Positions 17,644 to 27,444 of a stretch of DNA of 64,000 nt are shown here, in pieces (position 1 is the first letter of the stretch; each line of letters begins with the position of its first letter). The translations under genes and the position numbers were made by a program. The notes under the pieces are model-generated. The model saw only the letters and a list, made by a program, of their open reading frames with translations, made no database searches and had not been told where the DNA came from. The stretch covers positions 1,886,001 through 1,950,000 of the forward strand of contig NZ_CP053348.1 in NCBI RefSeq assembly GCF_013394595.1, read 5' to 3'. The DNA is from Winogradskyella forsetii. Its GTDB lineage: Bacteria > Bacteroidota > Bacteroidia > Flavobacteriales > Flavobacteriaceae.

Positions 17644-18646
17644 TTTGAAAAAGTTGAAATGTTTTACGCTGAATATTAATCCTTTCCTTATTTAGAGTCA
17701 GAAATATTTTGTACAGCAATGGTGGTAAAAACACAATGGCAAAACTATAAAACTGACTATTTTCTACTTTATAATGTTTTTTGATAGTATTTCGAATATT
17801 TTTACGATGTACACCGTTTTGATCGAGGTCAGTATTATAGTACAACGAATCATAATGATAAGTCAAAAACTTGCACAAATATTGTTTTGCTAAATCTTGT
17901 ATGTCTTTACCGTAATGAGCTGTATGTTCCACAACATAAGCTCCTGCGTTTATAGAATTTAATTTTTTTATTGAATAATCACTTCTAATAATACTGGTCA
18001 GGTTTTGAATATTGTAAACATAAAATTGATTTTCAAAATAACCGATATTAGAAATTTCATTTAAAATATCAATGGTATAATAAACATCTTGATGCAAAAT
18101 GCCTTCAATAAAAAATCGATCTTTTAGTATCGATTTATGGTATATTCTTCTCCAAACGGCAAATTCTGCATTACTAATTATTCTTCTTAAAGCTGAATGT
18201 CTGTCTTCAATTCTTGCATTTATTACGCTTTTTTCTGGTTCACCTGCTTCTACTAAATGAGAATGCGTAGAACTGGTCTCAACAACTTTTAAATCATTAG
18301 CGGTAGCGAATTTAATTAGTTCGTAAAACATATTTGGCTTTACCCAATCATCACTATCTACAAATCCAATAAAGTCGCCTTTGCTTTTTTTAAGTCCGTA
18401 ATTTCTTGCAATACTAGACCCACCATTACTAATATGATAAACCCTGATGCGTTTGTCTTTTAACGCATACTTATCACATATACTACCGCTCAAATCTGTT
18501 GACCCGTCATTAACCAGAATGACTTCTATATTTTTATGTGTTTGTTGAATGAGGGATTCAATACATCGGTCTAGGTATGACTCAACATTATAAACAGGAA
18601 CAATTATAGATATTAAAATGTTCATTTTTTCGATTTGGGTTAACAT
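17636..18646 (-). CDS. Glycosyltransferase family 2 (first gene of the minus-strand polysaccharide operon)
   Basis: 336 aa from the ATG at 18646; MNILISIIVPVYNVESYLD at residue 9 (start 18622) is an equally good start. GT-A motifs are VEVILVNDGSTDLSGSI-like and FIGFVDSDDWVKPNMF (DxD site). The SxSIVVPVYNxExYL type of start is common in EpsJ/WaaB-like enzymes of exopolysaccharide loci. It is the promoter-proximal gene of the run of overlapping genes; the 580-bp region upstream must hold their promoter, though no consensus box was found there. Confidence 0.88.
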   Translation of the reverse strand: MLTQIEKMNILISIIVPVYNVESYLDRCIESLIQQTHKNIEVILVNDGSTDLSGSICDKYALKDKRIRVYHISNGGSSIARNYGLKKSKGDFIGFVDSDDWVKPNMFYELIKFATANDLKVVETSSTHSHLVEAGEPEKSVINARIEDRHSALRRIISNAEFAVWRRIYHKSILKDRFFIEGILHQDVYYTIDILNEISNIGYFENQFYVYNIQNLTSIIRSDYSIKKLNSINAGAYVVEHTAHYGKDIQDLAKQYLCKFLTYHYDSLYYNTDLDQNGVHRKNIRNTIKKHYKVENSQFYSFAIVFLPPLLYKIFLTLNKERINIQRKTFQLFQNV

Positions 18647-19226
18647 TACTTAATAACAGGCTAATACGCTAATTTTATCTAATAAAAAATAGATTTAAAA
18701 ATATTGATTAATCAAATTATGATGTATAGACATTATTAAATATATCAGCTAAGTTGTTATTCGCAAATATTGATATTTTTTTTGAGTAACAGTAATAATC
18801 TTGACAAAGCATAGTTTTTTACGTTTAAATTCATTTTTTAGATATCAAAGATTTTAAACGTCGATAAAATACATAGTAATCCTGCCTAATCGCTTGTAAA
18901 TAAGTAGTCATATATTGACATTCAACCATTTATTATATGTAATATTTTACTTTGATAAGTTAAATTTAATTTTCTATAGTCCAAATCTAAATCCAAGACG
19001 TAATTATAACTGTTAATCGGATATTTTTGCATTTGATTCCTTTTAAATATTTTAGGCGATATGTATTTCACTATTGCAATAATATAAAAAAGTAAGTAAA
19101 TTATTGCATTAACGTACGCTTTATCGAATAATATTGATTTTAAACCTGTATTTATAATTTAATTTCTAGATTAGCCCTTAGAATATAATTGAGTAGCCCC
19201 AAGTTTCTCTAAAACTAATAACCCTT
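18647..19226. other. Divergent intergenic region between the polysaccharide operon and the giant lyase gene
   Basis: 580 bp, very AT-rich, between divergently transcribed loci. A perfect 9-bp inverted repeat, ACGTTTAAA (18821-18829) and TTTAAACGT (18853-18861), brackets 23 bp and could be an operator or an RNA hairpin. No ORF above about 30 codons is convincing and no exact TAnnTTTG box was found on either strand. It probably contains promoters for both directions. Confidence 0.45.
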
Positions 19227-22200
19227 ATGATTTTTTTTACTAAGCCTACTAACGCTTTTATAAAAGTAATTTTTGTTTTTTTATTATTTTTCTCAAATTT
19301 ATCAATACAGGCTCAGCTGCCTGCATTTCCCAGCGCAAAAGGAGCTGGCGCCTACACAACAGGTGGTCGCGGAGGTATAGTTGTTCATGTAACTAACCTT
19401 AATGCAAGCGGGCCAGGTAGCTTAAAAGCGGCCTTGACAATGACTGTGCCTAGAACAATAGTGTTTGATGTAAGTGGGATTATTTCAATAGATAAATTAC
19501 TTTATATAGGACCAGAGAGTGGCGATTTTACACTCGCTGGACAAACAGCCCCAGAAGGAGGAATCACAATTGCAGGAGGAAGAGTTTATTTTGCAGGTGT
19601 CACCAACTATATAATGCGTCATATTAGGTTTAAAGGTGGTTTTGAGGCAGATTGGGTACCTAATACAGGAGATAATTTAGGTTCAGCGTCTTTCTCAGCA
19701 GTCAGTGATATATATGAATCTATAATAGATCACTGTTCATTTGGTTTTGCTAAAACAATGCCTAATTGGGTTAAACAAGGTAGTCAAGTAGGACTTGTAG
19801 ATAAAACGACAATTCATAGATGCTTTTTTTCTGAGACAGTCAAAGGTGCTTTAATAGGTCAGGATGTTGATAATACGCCTTACTACTTATCAGGAGACAT
19901 GACATTCTCAAAGAATGTTTTTTATAATGTAAGATATAGAACTCCCAACATTACGGGTAATCATGGCCCAGGGAATTCATTTGATGTTATAAACAATTTA
20001 ACGTGGCAAGCACAAGGTCGGATAACAAGATCATCTGGAGATACAAATATAAATCAGTTAAATAATGCGACATATCAAGGATCCTTGCCACTTGGAGATA
20101 AAAATTTAAATCTATATTCAGAGGGCTGGAATCCTAAGATATATACCAGTGGAAATATAATAAATGCTCCAAATATCCATAGTACGTTATCAAATACTCT
20201 TGATGAGATGAATGCTGATAACACTTTAACTTGGAAATACTTTGTTGGTTCAAATTATGGTGTACAATTACCAGAAAGTTTTTTTATGAGCACGCCTTAT
20301 CCTATTAGAGGTATATCACAACCTATACTAGATGCAAGTGAATTGAGATTAACATTACCTAATGATGTTGGATGTAACGCAAGACTTAATGCGGATGGGA
20401 GTGTAAGTCCTAATTTAGATAGTTATGATGCTGAATATTTACAAAATATATTGAATAATGTCATGGTAACACCTATTGACAACTATTCACTTAATCCAAT
20501 ACCATCAGTAACCAGACCAGACAATTTTTACGCAAGTAACCCACACATCCCAGAAATTTGGTTTAATGCTAACGTACCCTCTGGTCAAAACCATAATGAT
20601 ATAGCTCCTAGCGGTTATACCTGGTTAGAAGAATATTTAAATCAAGTTGATAGTCCTACGAATTCTATTGGAGTTGAGAGTGTTGAAGTTACTCCGGCAA
20701 CTGAGGATCTTGAAATAACAGACACACTGCAATTAGCTACTACTTTTCTTCCATCAAATGCCACCAATACAAATGGAGTATGGACGTCAAGTGATCCGTC
20801 TATAGCAACAGTGGACAATAACGGTTTAGTGACACCTGGTACTACCACAGGTCTTGTTACAATTACTTTTACGAGTGATTATGACCCTAATATCTCCAAT
20901 TATTCCGAAATAACGGTTTTCGCTGAAGCGCTCGAGACGAGCGCAGGTATTGACCAACAGATTTGTGAAGGCGAAAGTGCCACCCTTGAAGCAAGTGGAG
21001 GTACAAACTATGTATGGAATAATGGAGAAACTACAGCTACTATCGAAGTAACGCCAGAGGTAACTACAACTTATACCGTAACAATTTCAGATGATTTCGG
21101 TCAATCTGAGGATGCTAGTGTTACAATCACGGTGAATGCCTTACCAATAGCATTGGCAGGTGAAGACCAATCGATATGTCAAGGTGAAACAGCTACTCTA
21201 ACTGCAACCGGTGGCACGTCATATTTATGGAGTACAGGTGAAACTACTGCATCCATTGAGGTAAGTCCAACAGAAGAGACTATTTATAGTGTAGAAGTAA
21301 GTGATGATAACTGTTCTAGTACAGATGAAGTTGCCGTTTTTGTAAATCAAGCTCCCGAATTAGTAATAACTGAAGATCTAGTTATTGTAGAAGGTGAATC
21401 CGCATTACTTACGGCTAGCGGTAGTGACAATTACGAATGGAGTACCGGAGAAACCACATATTCTATTACTGTAAATCCAACTGCTACTGAAACATATACA
21501 GTTACTACATTAGGTATTGGCAATTGCTTAAGTACTGCCGAAGTTACAGTCACAGTAATTCCAGTAGTAATTGCCAATGCAGGTCAAGATGTTACTATTT
21601 GTAATGGTGAAACCGTTACATTGTCTGCTACAGGAGGCTCAACTTACACATGGAGTACAGGGGATGTAGATTCTGAACTGATTGTTAGTCCAACGGAAAC
21701 TACGATATATACTGTTACCGTAGAAGATGACTATGGTTATACAGATACAGATGAAGTCACCATTTTTGTGAATGAAGCTCCAGAAATTACGATAACAGAA
21801 GACATTGTAATTGTTGAAGGTGAATCTGTGACACTTACAGCCACAGGTAGTGACAATTACGAATGGAACACAGGCGAGACTTCAGACTCTATTATAGTAA
21901 ACCCATTGGTTACAACGACATTTACGGTTAGTACTATTGGCGTTAATGGTTGTTCTAGTACTGCTGAGGTTATTGTTACGGTAATTCCAGTTGTAGTCGC
22001 CAATGCTGGTGAAGATATAACTATCTGTAGTGGAGAAACGGTTACATTAAACGCTACAGGTGGCTCTACTTATTTATGGAATACAGGAGTTACAGATGCT
22101 GAACTAATAGTAAATCCAATTGAAACTACAACTTACGTTGTTACTGTTGAAGATGATTATGGGTATACGGCTACAGATGAGGTTATCGTTTTTGTTAATG

Positions 22201-25200
22201 AAACACCTAACATGACCGTAAACGATACCGTCTATGTAATGATAGGAAACTCAGCTACTCTTTCAGCAAATGGCGCAAGTTCGTATTCTTGGAGTACCGG
22301 TGAAACTACAGCTGAAATTTTAGTAAGTCCTGAAGTCACTACTACATATACCGTTGTTGGTGAGGGAGATAACGGTTGCCAAACTACTGCAGATATTATC
22401 GTAACTGTTGTAGATCAATTAAATGCAAATGCAGGGCAGGATGTTTCAATTTGCTTAGGAGACTCTGTGACTTTAAACGCTTCTGGAGGGGTCACTTACA
22501 CTTGGAATACAGGCGGAACAGGTGCAACGCCAACTATGACACCTACTGAAACTACAACTTATACAGTTACCGTTGAAGATGGATTTGGTAATTCTGACTC
22601 GGATGAGGTGACGGTTACGGTTAACCCAGTTCCAACCGCTAATGCAGGTGAAGATCAAACGATTTGTCAAGGTGAAGCGGTTACATTGACTGCGTCTGCA
22701 GAAGGTGGTAATTCATACTTATGGAGTACAGGTGAAACAACGGCATCTATTACCGTAAATCCTACTGAGGATACAATTTATACAGTTGAAGTGTCTAATG
22801 ATTTCTGTTCACATAATGATGATGTAACGGTCTTCACATTACCAACTCCAGAATTAATTGTAAGTGATGATATTGTAATTGTGAATGGTAATTCTGCAAC
22901 TCTTGAAGTTTCAGGTGCTGACTCTTATTTATGGAATACAGGAGAGACTATAGGTTCTATAATAGTCAATCCAATAGAAACAACAACATACACCATCACA
23001 GGATTTTTAAATAATGGTTGTGAAAGTATGGCACAGGTTATTGTAACTGTAGTTCCTCAAGTGGTTGCCGATGCAGGTGATGATGTTACGATTTGTAATG
23101 GAGAAAGTATAACACTAAATGCTTTGGGAGGAGATAATTATTTATGGAATACTGGAGGTACAGAGGCGTCTCCAACTTTTAATCCAACCGAAACAACAAC
23201 TTATACAGTTACAGTAAGCGATAATTTCGGAAATTCAGACTCGGATAGTGTTACTGTTACAGTAAATGAATTACCGAATATGACATTGAGCGAGGATATA
23301 ACAATAATTGAAGGGGAAAATATAACTTTAACAGTGACTGGTGCAACTAATTATTTGTGGAATACAGGCGAAACTACCGATTCTATTGTTGTTAACCCTA
23401 TGCAAACTACAACTTATAGTGTCACTGGTTATTCAGCTGAGAATTGTGAGATTACAGAAGAGGTTACCGTTACTGTAATCCCAGAAGTAATTGCAAATGC
23501 TGGTAATGACGTTGCAATTTGTACAGGGGAAAGTATAACTTTAAGTGCTTCTGGTGGTGGAGGAACAAATTACTCTTGGAGCACAGGAGAAACAAGTTCT
23601 TCAATAATATTAACCCCAACCGAAACTGCAACCTATACGGTTACAGTAAGCGATAATTTCGGAAACTCAGACTCGGATAGTGTTACTGTTACAGTAAATG
23701 AATTACCAAATATAACCTTGAGTGATGACATAACAATATTTGAAGGAGAGAGCACAAACTTAACCGTAAGTGGAGCAGCAACCTATCTTTGGAGTACAGG
23801 AGAAACTTTAAGCTCAATAGTTGTGAACCCAACGGAAACCACAACTTATAGTGTAACAGGATTTTCAGATAGCAATTGTGAAGTTACAGAAGAAGTAACA
23901 GTTACAGTAATACCAGAATTGAATGCTAATGCTGGTAACGATATTTCTATTTGTATAGGTGAGATTGTGACATTAAATGCTTCAGGAGGTACTAACTATT
24001 CTTGGGACACTGGAGAAATAGGGCCATCAATAACCTTGATACCTTCAATGACTACGACCTATACGGTTACGGTAAGTGATGATTTCGGAAACTCGGATTC
24101 AGATAGTGTTACGATCACGGTAAATGAATTACCAAATATAACGGTAAGTGAAGACATTACAATCTTTGAAGGAGAGAGTGCAAACTTAACGGTAAGTGGA
24201 GCAGAAACGTACTTTTGGAATACGGGAGATACAAGTAATTCAATTGTTGTGAGTCCTGCACAAACAACAAGCTATACGGTTACTGGTTATTCTGAAAGTG
24301 AGTGTGAATCTACAGTAGAAGTTACAGTTACTGTGATACCAGAAGTCTTAGCAAATGCTGGTGATGATGTTGTTATTTGTATTGGCGAAAGTGTAACATT
24401 GAACGCATCTGGTGGTATTAATTATTCGTGGAATACTGGGGCAACCAGTCCAGATTTAACATTGAGCCCAACAGCGACGACAACGTACACTGTTACAGTA
24501 AGTGATAATTTTGGAAACTCTGATTCAGATAGTGTTACTGTTACGGTAAATGAATTACCAAGCATAACGGTTAGTGAAGATATTACAATCGTAGAAGGGG
24601 AAAGCAATAATTTAAGCGTAAATGGAGCGGATACATACCTTTGGAATACTGGAGAAACTACAAGCTCTATTGTAGTCAGCCCACAAGAAAACACAACTTA
24701 TACCGTTACAGGTTTTTCTACAAGTAATTGTGAAATTACAGAAGAAGTGATTGTAACAGTCATACCTGCACTTAACGCAAATGCTGGTAACGATGTTACT
24801 ATTTGTTTTGGAGAGAGTGTGACCTTAAATGCATCTGGTGGTACAAACTACTCATGGAACACAGGAGAAACCAATGCATCTATAACGTTGAGCCCAACAG
24901 AAACTGCAACATACACCGTTACAGTAAGTGATGATTTCGGAAACTCGGATTCTGATAGTGTTACAGTTATTGTTAATGAAATACCTATTTTAAACGTGAG
25001 TGAAAACATTACAATAATTGAAGGAGAAAGCACAACTTTAAGTGTAAATGGTGCAGAGACTTATGTTTGGAATACTGGAGAGACTTCTAGTTCAATTGCA
25101 GTAAGTCCATTACAAACTACTACATACAATGTTACAGGTTTCACAAACTCATGTAGTAGTGAACTGGCGCAAATAACAGTAACAGTAATACCAATATTCT

Positions 25201-26132
25201 CCGTTTCTGCTGGCGTGGATGAATATGTATGTGACAACCAGACTTATGAAGTGGAGTTAACTGCTAGTGAAGGTGACACGTATTTGTGGAGTACAGGAGA
25301 AACAACCCAAAGTATTGTAGTTAGCCCATTATCTACGACGTTATATACAGTAACAGTAATTCTTGATGGGCAAGAAGCTTCTGATGATGTTACAGTTAAT
25401 GTAGATCCGAGTCCTATTGTAGAGATAGCAAATGGAGAAAGTGTTGAAATATTAAATGGTGATTTTGTTACATTATCCGCTTCTGGGGCAAATACATATG
25501 AGTGGAATAATGGTGCAACACAACCCAATATTGCTGTAAGTCCATCTGTTACAACCACATATGAAGTTAGAGGATTTATAGGTGATTGTTATGACGAAAA
25601 ACAGGTTACCGTAAATGTATTGCAACCTGTTTTGGCAAATGCGGGTGAAGATGTCCTTATCTGTTTAGATGAAACAACAACATTAACGGCATCTGGAGGA
25701 GATGAATATGTCTGGAGTACAGGTGAAACTACACAGTCTATTCAAGTATCTCCGCAAGAAACAACGGATTACGTTGTTACTGTATTCAATGCTATGGATT
25801 TTGATGAAGCCACTGTTAGAGTAGAGGTTGATTTAAATTGTAATGAACAAATTGCTGATCCAACAGGAATTCCTAAAGATTTTAAACTTAATGTATATCC
25901 TAATCCAGCTTCAGATATTGTTAATATTAAATATTCTGGTGTGTTGGTTGTTTCAGATGTACATATTTATAATGTGACAGGAAAGTTAGTTCAACGTACT
26001 AAAATACTTAATGAGAATATCAGTACAAGTTCAACAAAGCAAATAGATATTAGTTCGCTTCAATCTGGAGTTTACTTCGTAAAACTGATAGGTGAAGAAA
26101 AAGACATTACGGAGAAGTTACTCGTTAAATAA
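19227..26132 (+). CDS. Giant secreted pectate-lyase-like protein with 23 Ig-like repeats and T9SS sorting domain
   Basis: 2301 aa. The layout is: signal peptide (about 1-30, ending IQAQ); a right-handed beta-helix lyase-like domain (about 31-475) with FPSAKGAGAYTTGGRGG, ASGPGSLKAAL, FTLAGQTAPEGGITIAGG, SIIDHCSFGF, KGALIG and the YRTPNITG region expected near a PL1-type catalytic Arg; a BIG2-like Ig domain (about 480-566, VWTSSDPSIATVDNNGLVTPG); 23 tandem Ig/PKD-like repeats of about 71 aa (about 569-2205); and a type A T9SS sorting domain (about 2222-2301, LNVYPNPASDIVNI ... GVYFVKLIGEE). It is therefore exported and anchored or released at the cell surface. It may degrade or bind pectin-like uronic-acid polymers, or form an extended surface fibre. 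Catalytic activity is inferred from fold motifs only. A strong terminator follows. Confidence 0.88.
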   Translation: MIFFTKPTNAFIKVIFVFLLFFSNLSIQAQLPAFPSAKGAGAYTTGGRGGIVVHVTNLNASGPGSLKAALTMTVPRTIVFDVSGIISIDKLLYIGPESGDFTLAGQTAPEGGITIAGGRVYFAGVTNYIMRHIRFKGGFEADWVPNTGDNLGSASFSAVSDIYESIIDHCSFGFAKTMPNWVKQGSQVGLVDKTTIHRCFFSETVKGALIGQDVDNTPYYLSGDMTFSKNVFYNVRYRTPNITGNHGPGNSFDVINNLTWQAQGRITRSSGDTNINQLNNATYQGSLPLGDKNLNLYSEGWNPKIYTSGNIINAPNIHSTLSNTLDEMNADNTLTWKYFVGSNYGVQLPESFFMSTPYPIRGISQPILDASELRLTLPNDVGCNARLNADGSVSPNLDSYDAEYLQNILNNVMVTPIDNYSLNPIPSVTRPDNFYASNPHIPEIWFNANVPSGQNHNDIAPSGYTWLEEYLNQVDSPTNSIGVESVEVTPATEDLEITDTLQLATTFLPSNATNTNGVWTSSDPSIATVDNNGLVTPGTTTGLVTITFTSDYDPNISNYSEITVFAEALETSAGIDQQICEGESATLEASGGTNYVWNNGETTATIEVTPEVTTTYTVTISDDFGQSEDASVTITVNALPIALAGEDQSICQGETATLTATGGTSYLWSTGETTASIEVSPTEETIYSVEVSDDNCSSTDEVAVFVNQAPELVITEDLVIVEGESALLTASGSDNYEWSTGETTYSITVNPTATETYTVTTLGIGNCLSTAEVTVTVIPVVIANAGQDVTICNGETVTLSATGGSTYTWSTGDVDSELIVSPTETTIYTVTVEDDYGYTDTDEVTIFVNEAPEITITEDIVIVEGESVTLTATGSDNYEWNTGETSDSIIVNPLVTTTFTVSTIGVNGCSSTAEVIVTVIPVVVANAGEDITICSGETVTLNATGGSTYLWNTGVTDAELIVNPIETTTYVVTVEDDYGYTATDEVIVFVNETPNMTVNDTVYVMIGNSATLSANGASSYSWSTGETTAEILVSPEVTTTYTVVGEGDNGCQTTADIIVTVVDQLNANAGQDVSICLGDSVTLNASGGVTYTWNTGGTGATPTMTPTETTTYTVTVEDGFGNSDSDEVTVTVNPVPTANAGEDQTICQGEAVTLTASAEGGNSYLWSTGETTASITVNPTEDTIYTVEVSNDFCSHNDDVTVFTLPTPELIVSDDIVIVNGNSATLEVSGADSYLWNTGETIGSIIVNPIETTTYTITGFLNNGCESMAQVIVTVVPQVVADAGDDVTICNGESITLNALGGDNYLWNTGGTEASPTFNPTETTTYTVTVSDNFGNSDSDSVTVTVNELPNMTLSEDITIIEGENITLTVTGATNYLWNTGETTDSIVVNPMQTTTYSVTGYSAENCEITEEVTVTVIPEVIANAGNDVAICTGESITLSASGGGGTNYSWSTGETSSSIILTPTETATYTVTVSDNFGNSDSDSVTVTVNELPNITLSDDITIFEGESTNLTVSGAATYLWSTGETLSSIVVNPTETTTYSVTGFSDSNCEVTEEVTVTVIPELNANAGNDISICIGEIVTLNASGGTNYSWDTGEIGPSITLIPSMTTTYTVTVSDDFGNSDSDSVTITVNELPNITVSEDITIFEGESANLTVSGAETYFWNTGDTSNSIVVSPAQTTSYTVTGYSESECESTVEVTVTVIPEVLANAGDDVVICIGESVTLNASGGINYSWNTGATSPDLTLSPTATTTYTVTVSDNFGNSDSDSVTVTVNELPSITVSEDITIVEGESNNLSVNGADTYLWNTGETTSSIVVSPQENTTYTVTGFSTSNCEITEEVIVTVIPALNANAGNDVTICFGESVTLNASGGTNYSWNTGETNASITLSPTETATYTVTVSDDFGNSDSDSVTVIVNEIPILNVSENITIIEGESTTLSVNGAETYVWNTGETSSSIAVSPLQTTTYNVTGFTNSCSSELAQITVTVIPIFSVSAGVDEYVCDNQTYEVELTASEGDTYLWSTGETTQSIVVSPLSTTLYTVTVILDGQEASDDVTVNVDPSPIVEIANGESVEILNGDFVTLSASGANTYEWNNGATQPNIAVSPSVTTTYEVRGFIGDCYDEKQVTVNVLQPVLANAGEDVLICLDETTTLTASGGDEYVWSTGETTQSIQVSPQETTDYVVTVFNAMDFDEATVRVEVDLNCNEQIADPTGIPKDFKLNVYPNPASDIVNIKYSGVLVVSDVHIYNVTGKLVQRTKILNENISTSSTKQIDISSLQSGVYFVKLIGEEKDITEKLLVK
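20934..25850 (+). repeat. 23 tandem Ig-like repeats of about 71 codons (alternating A and B types)
   Basis: This is internal coding repetition. An A-type unit (AGxDxxICxGExVTLxASGGxxY then W.TGE..) alternates with a B-type unit (xITVSEDITIxEGE then W.TGETxxSIVV), giving a period of 142 codons (426 bp; for example, GCC AAT GC at 21573 and 21999). A-type units have one Cys near residue 8; B-type units have one Cys near residue 57; units 2 and 9 have both. Units 11-19 are the most alike: long stretches such as the codons for SDNFGNSDSDSVTVTVNELP are nearly identical at the DNA level, indicating recent duplication or gene conversion. Confidence 0.9.
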
Positions 26133-26154
26133 ATCATTTTTATTATGAATAATC

Positions 26155-26189
26155 AAAAAAGCACCAATTTTAGAATTTGGTGCTTTTTT
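26155..26189. terminator. Bidirectional Rho-independent terminator
   Basis: A perfect 13-bp stem, AAAAAAGCACCAA (26155-26167) with TTGGTGCTTTTTT (26177-26189), closes a 9-nt loop. T-runs on both strands let it terminate the giant lyase gene and the convergent acyltransferase gene. Confidence 0.9.
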
Positions 26190-26232
26190 GCTTTATTAAT
26201 CTTTAATTACAATAAGTTCTATCTAAAAATAA

Positions 26233-27255
26233 CTAGGAGCCAATTAGGGCACGACCTATTTTTAATTTCATCAGTAAGTTTCCTAAAAACAATGAAATTC
26301 CCATTGAAAGTATAAAAGCCAATGATATAGCAAACACTATTGGCATTTTTTGCACAAAAAGAAAAGTGAAAAAAACCTTCAGTAATGGCTCATGGATTAA
26401 ATAGAGATAATAACTATTATGATTTATATAAGATATTACGGGCTTAATTTTTGACACGAATTTGACATATTTTACGGTAACGATGTTTAAGAATCCATAA
26501 ATGAAACACAATGCCAAAATACTTAAGACTAGAAGAAATTTGGAAATACCGAATAAAACATACTTATTTTCAAATACATTAATAGCATAAAAATAGATTC
26601 CAAAAAGAAATAAATGCATTAAAAACAAGACTAATACTTTTTCTTTTAAATAACCCAAAATTTCAGTAGAATACTTATTAAATAGATTGCCCATTTGAAA
26701 GAAAATAAAATACTTACAAACCAGAGCTAGAGGCTGAAGGTTTATGTAACTTAAGGGTAACACTAGCATATATAAAAAAACACCAAGAAGAATGCTAAAA
26801 ATATAATGCTTGCAAAGAAAGTTTTCAAATTTATAATACAAAAGAAACATTACGAACATCATTAATAGAAACCATAAATGTCCAGCTCCAGTCCACATGT
26901 GGGATAAAAATGAAAGCATGGAGTCATAGTCCAATAAAAAATAAATGTAAATTGGAGCTAATATTAAATAGGGTACAATTAAACGTCGTGATTTTTTCTT
27001 AAAAAGTGTTTTGTAATCTGAATATTTACCGTAATTATTTCTCAGAAAATAGTAGATATAGCCAGAGATAAAAACAAAGAGCGGCATTGAAATAGTAGAA
27101 ATATACTTTCCTAAGCAATCTGCAATAATGTTATATTCATAATATTTACTCACATCCCAACTTCTTCTAAAAGGTGAGAAGGAATGCCTTAGAACAACCA
27201 AAGTGATTCCAACTGCTCTTAGCAAATTCATGTGACTCAAATCTTTCTTTAGCAT
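26233..27255 (-). CDS. Acyltransferase family 3 membrane protein
   Basis: 340 aa with about ten hydrophobic helices. The N-terminus shows NLLRAVGITLVVLRHSF, where the Arg/His pair (LRHSF) is the usual catalytic-site signature of the OafA/NodX acyltransferase-3 family. Further on come PLFVFISGYIYY and GHLWFLLMMF. Such proteins O-acetylate or O-succinylate surface glycans. It lies between the giant lyase and ugd, near the polysaccharide locus, so decoration of that polymer is a reasonable guess. ATG at 27255; MNLLRAV at residue 9 is an alternative. Confidence 0.85.
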   Translation of the reverse strand: MLKKDLSHMNLLRAVGITLVVLRHSFSPFRRSWDVSKYYEYNIIADCLGKYISTISMPLFVFISGYIYYFLRNNYGKYSDYKTLFKKKSRRLIVPYLILAPIYIYFLLDYDSMLSFLSHMWTGAGHLWFLLMMFVMFLLYYKFENFLCKHYIFSILLGVFLYMLVLPLSYINLQPLALVCKYFIFFQMGNLFNKYSTEILGYLKEKVLVLFLMHLFLFGIYFYAINVFENKYVLFGISKFLLVLSILALCFIYGFLNIVTVKYVKFVSKIKPVISYINHNSYYLYLIHEPLLKVFFTFLFVQKMPIVFAISLAFILSMGISLFLGNLLMKLKIGRALIGS

Positions 27256-27444
27256 TTCTGGCTGTCTTTCGTAGGTTATAAAGTCATTAAATTATGATAT
27301 TAGTTGGGCAAAGTAATTTAGAAACTAAGAGAATCTAGGTTCATAAAAAAAGCATAAGCGATTGGTATAATTAACCTAACTTAAAAGTCCAAATAACTTT
27401 TTTTGACTATGTTCTATTACTCGATAGGAAAAGGTTTAAAATAA

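Noticed and set aside
24422-25558. Several minus-strand ORFs of 60-104 codons inside the giant lyase gene
   Set aside because: They are antisense shadows of the Thr/Val/Ser-rich tandem repeats and recur because the repeats recur.
20934-25850. Regular repeats that might be mistaken for a CRISPR-like array
   Set aside because: The repeats are coding, in frame, 213 bp or 426 bp long and lie within one ORF; no short direct repeats with unique spacers exist and no cas genes are present.
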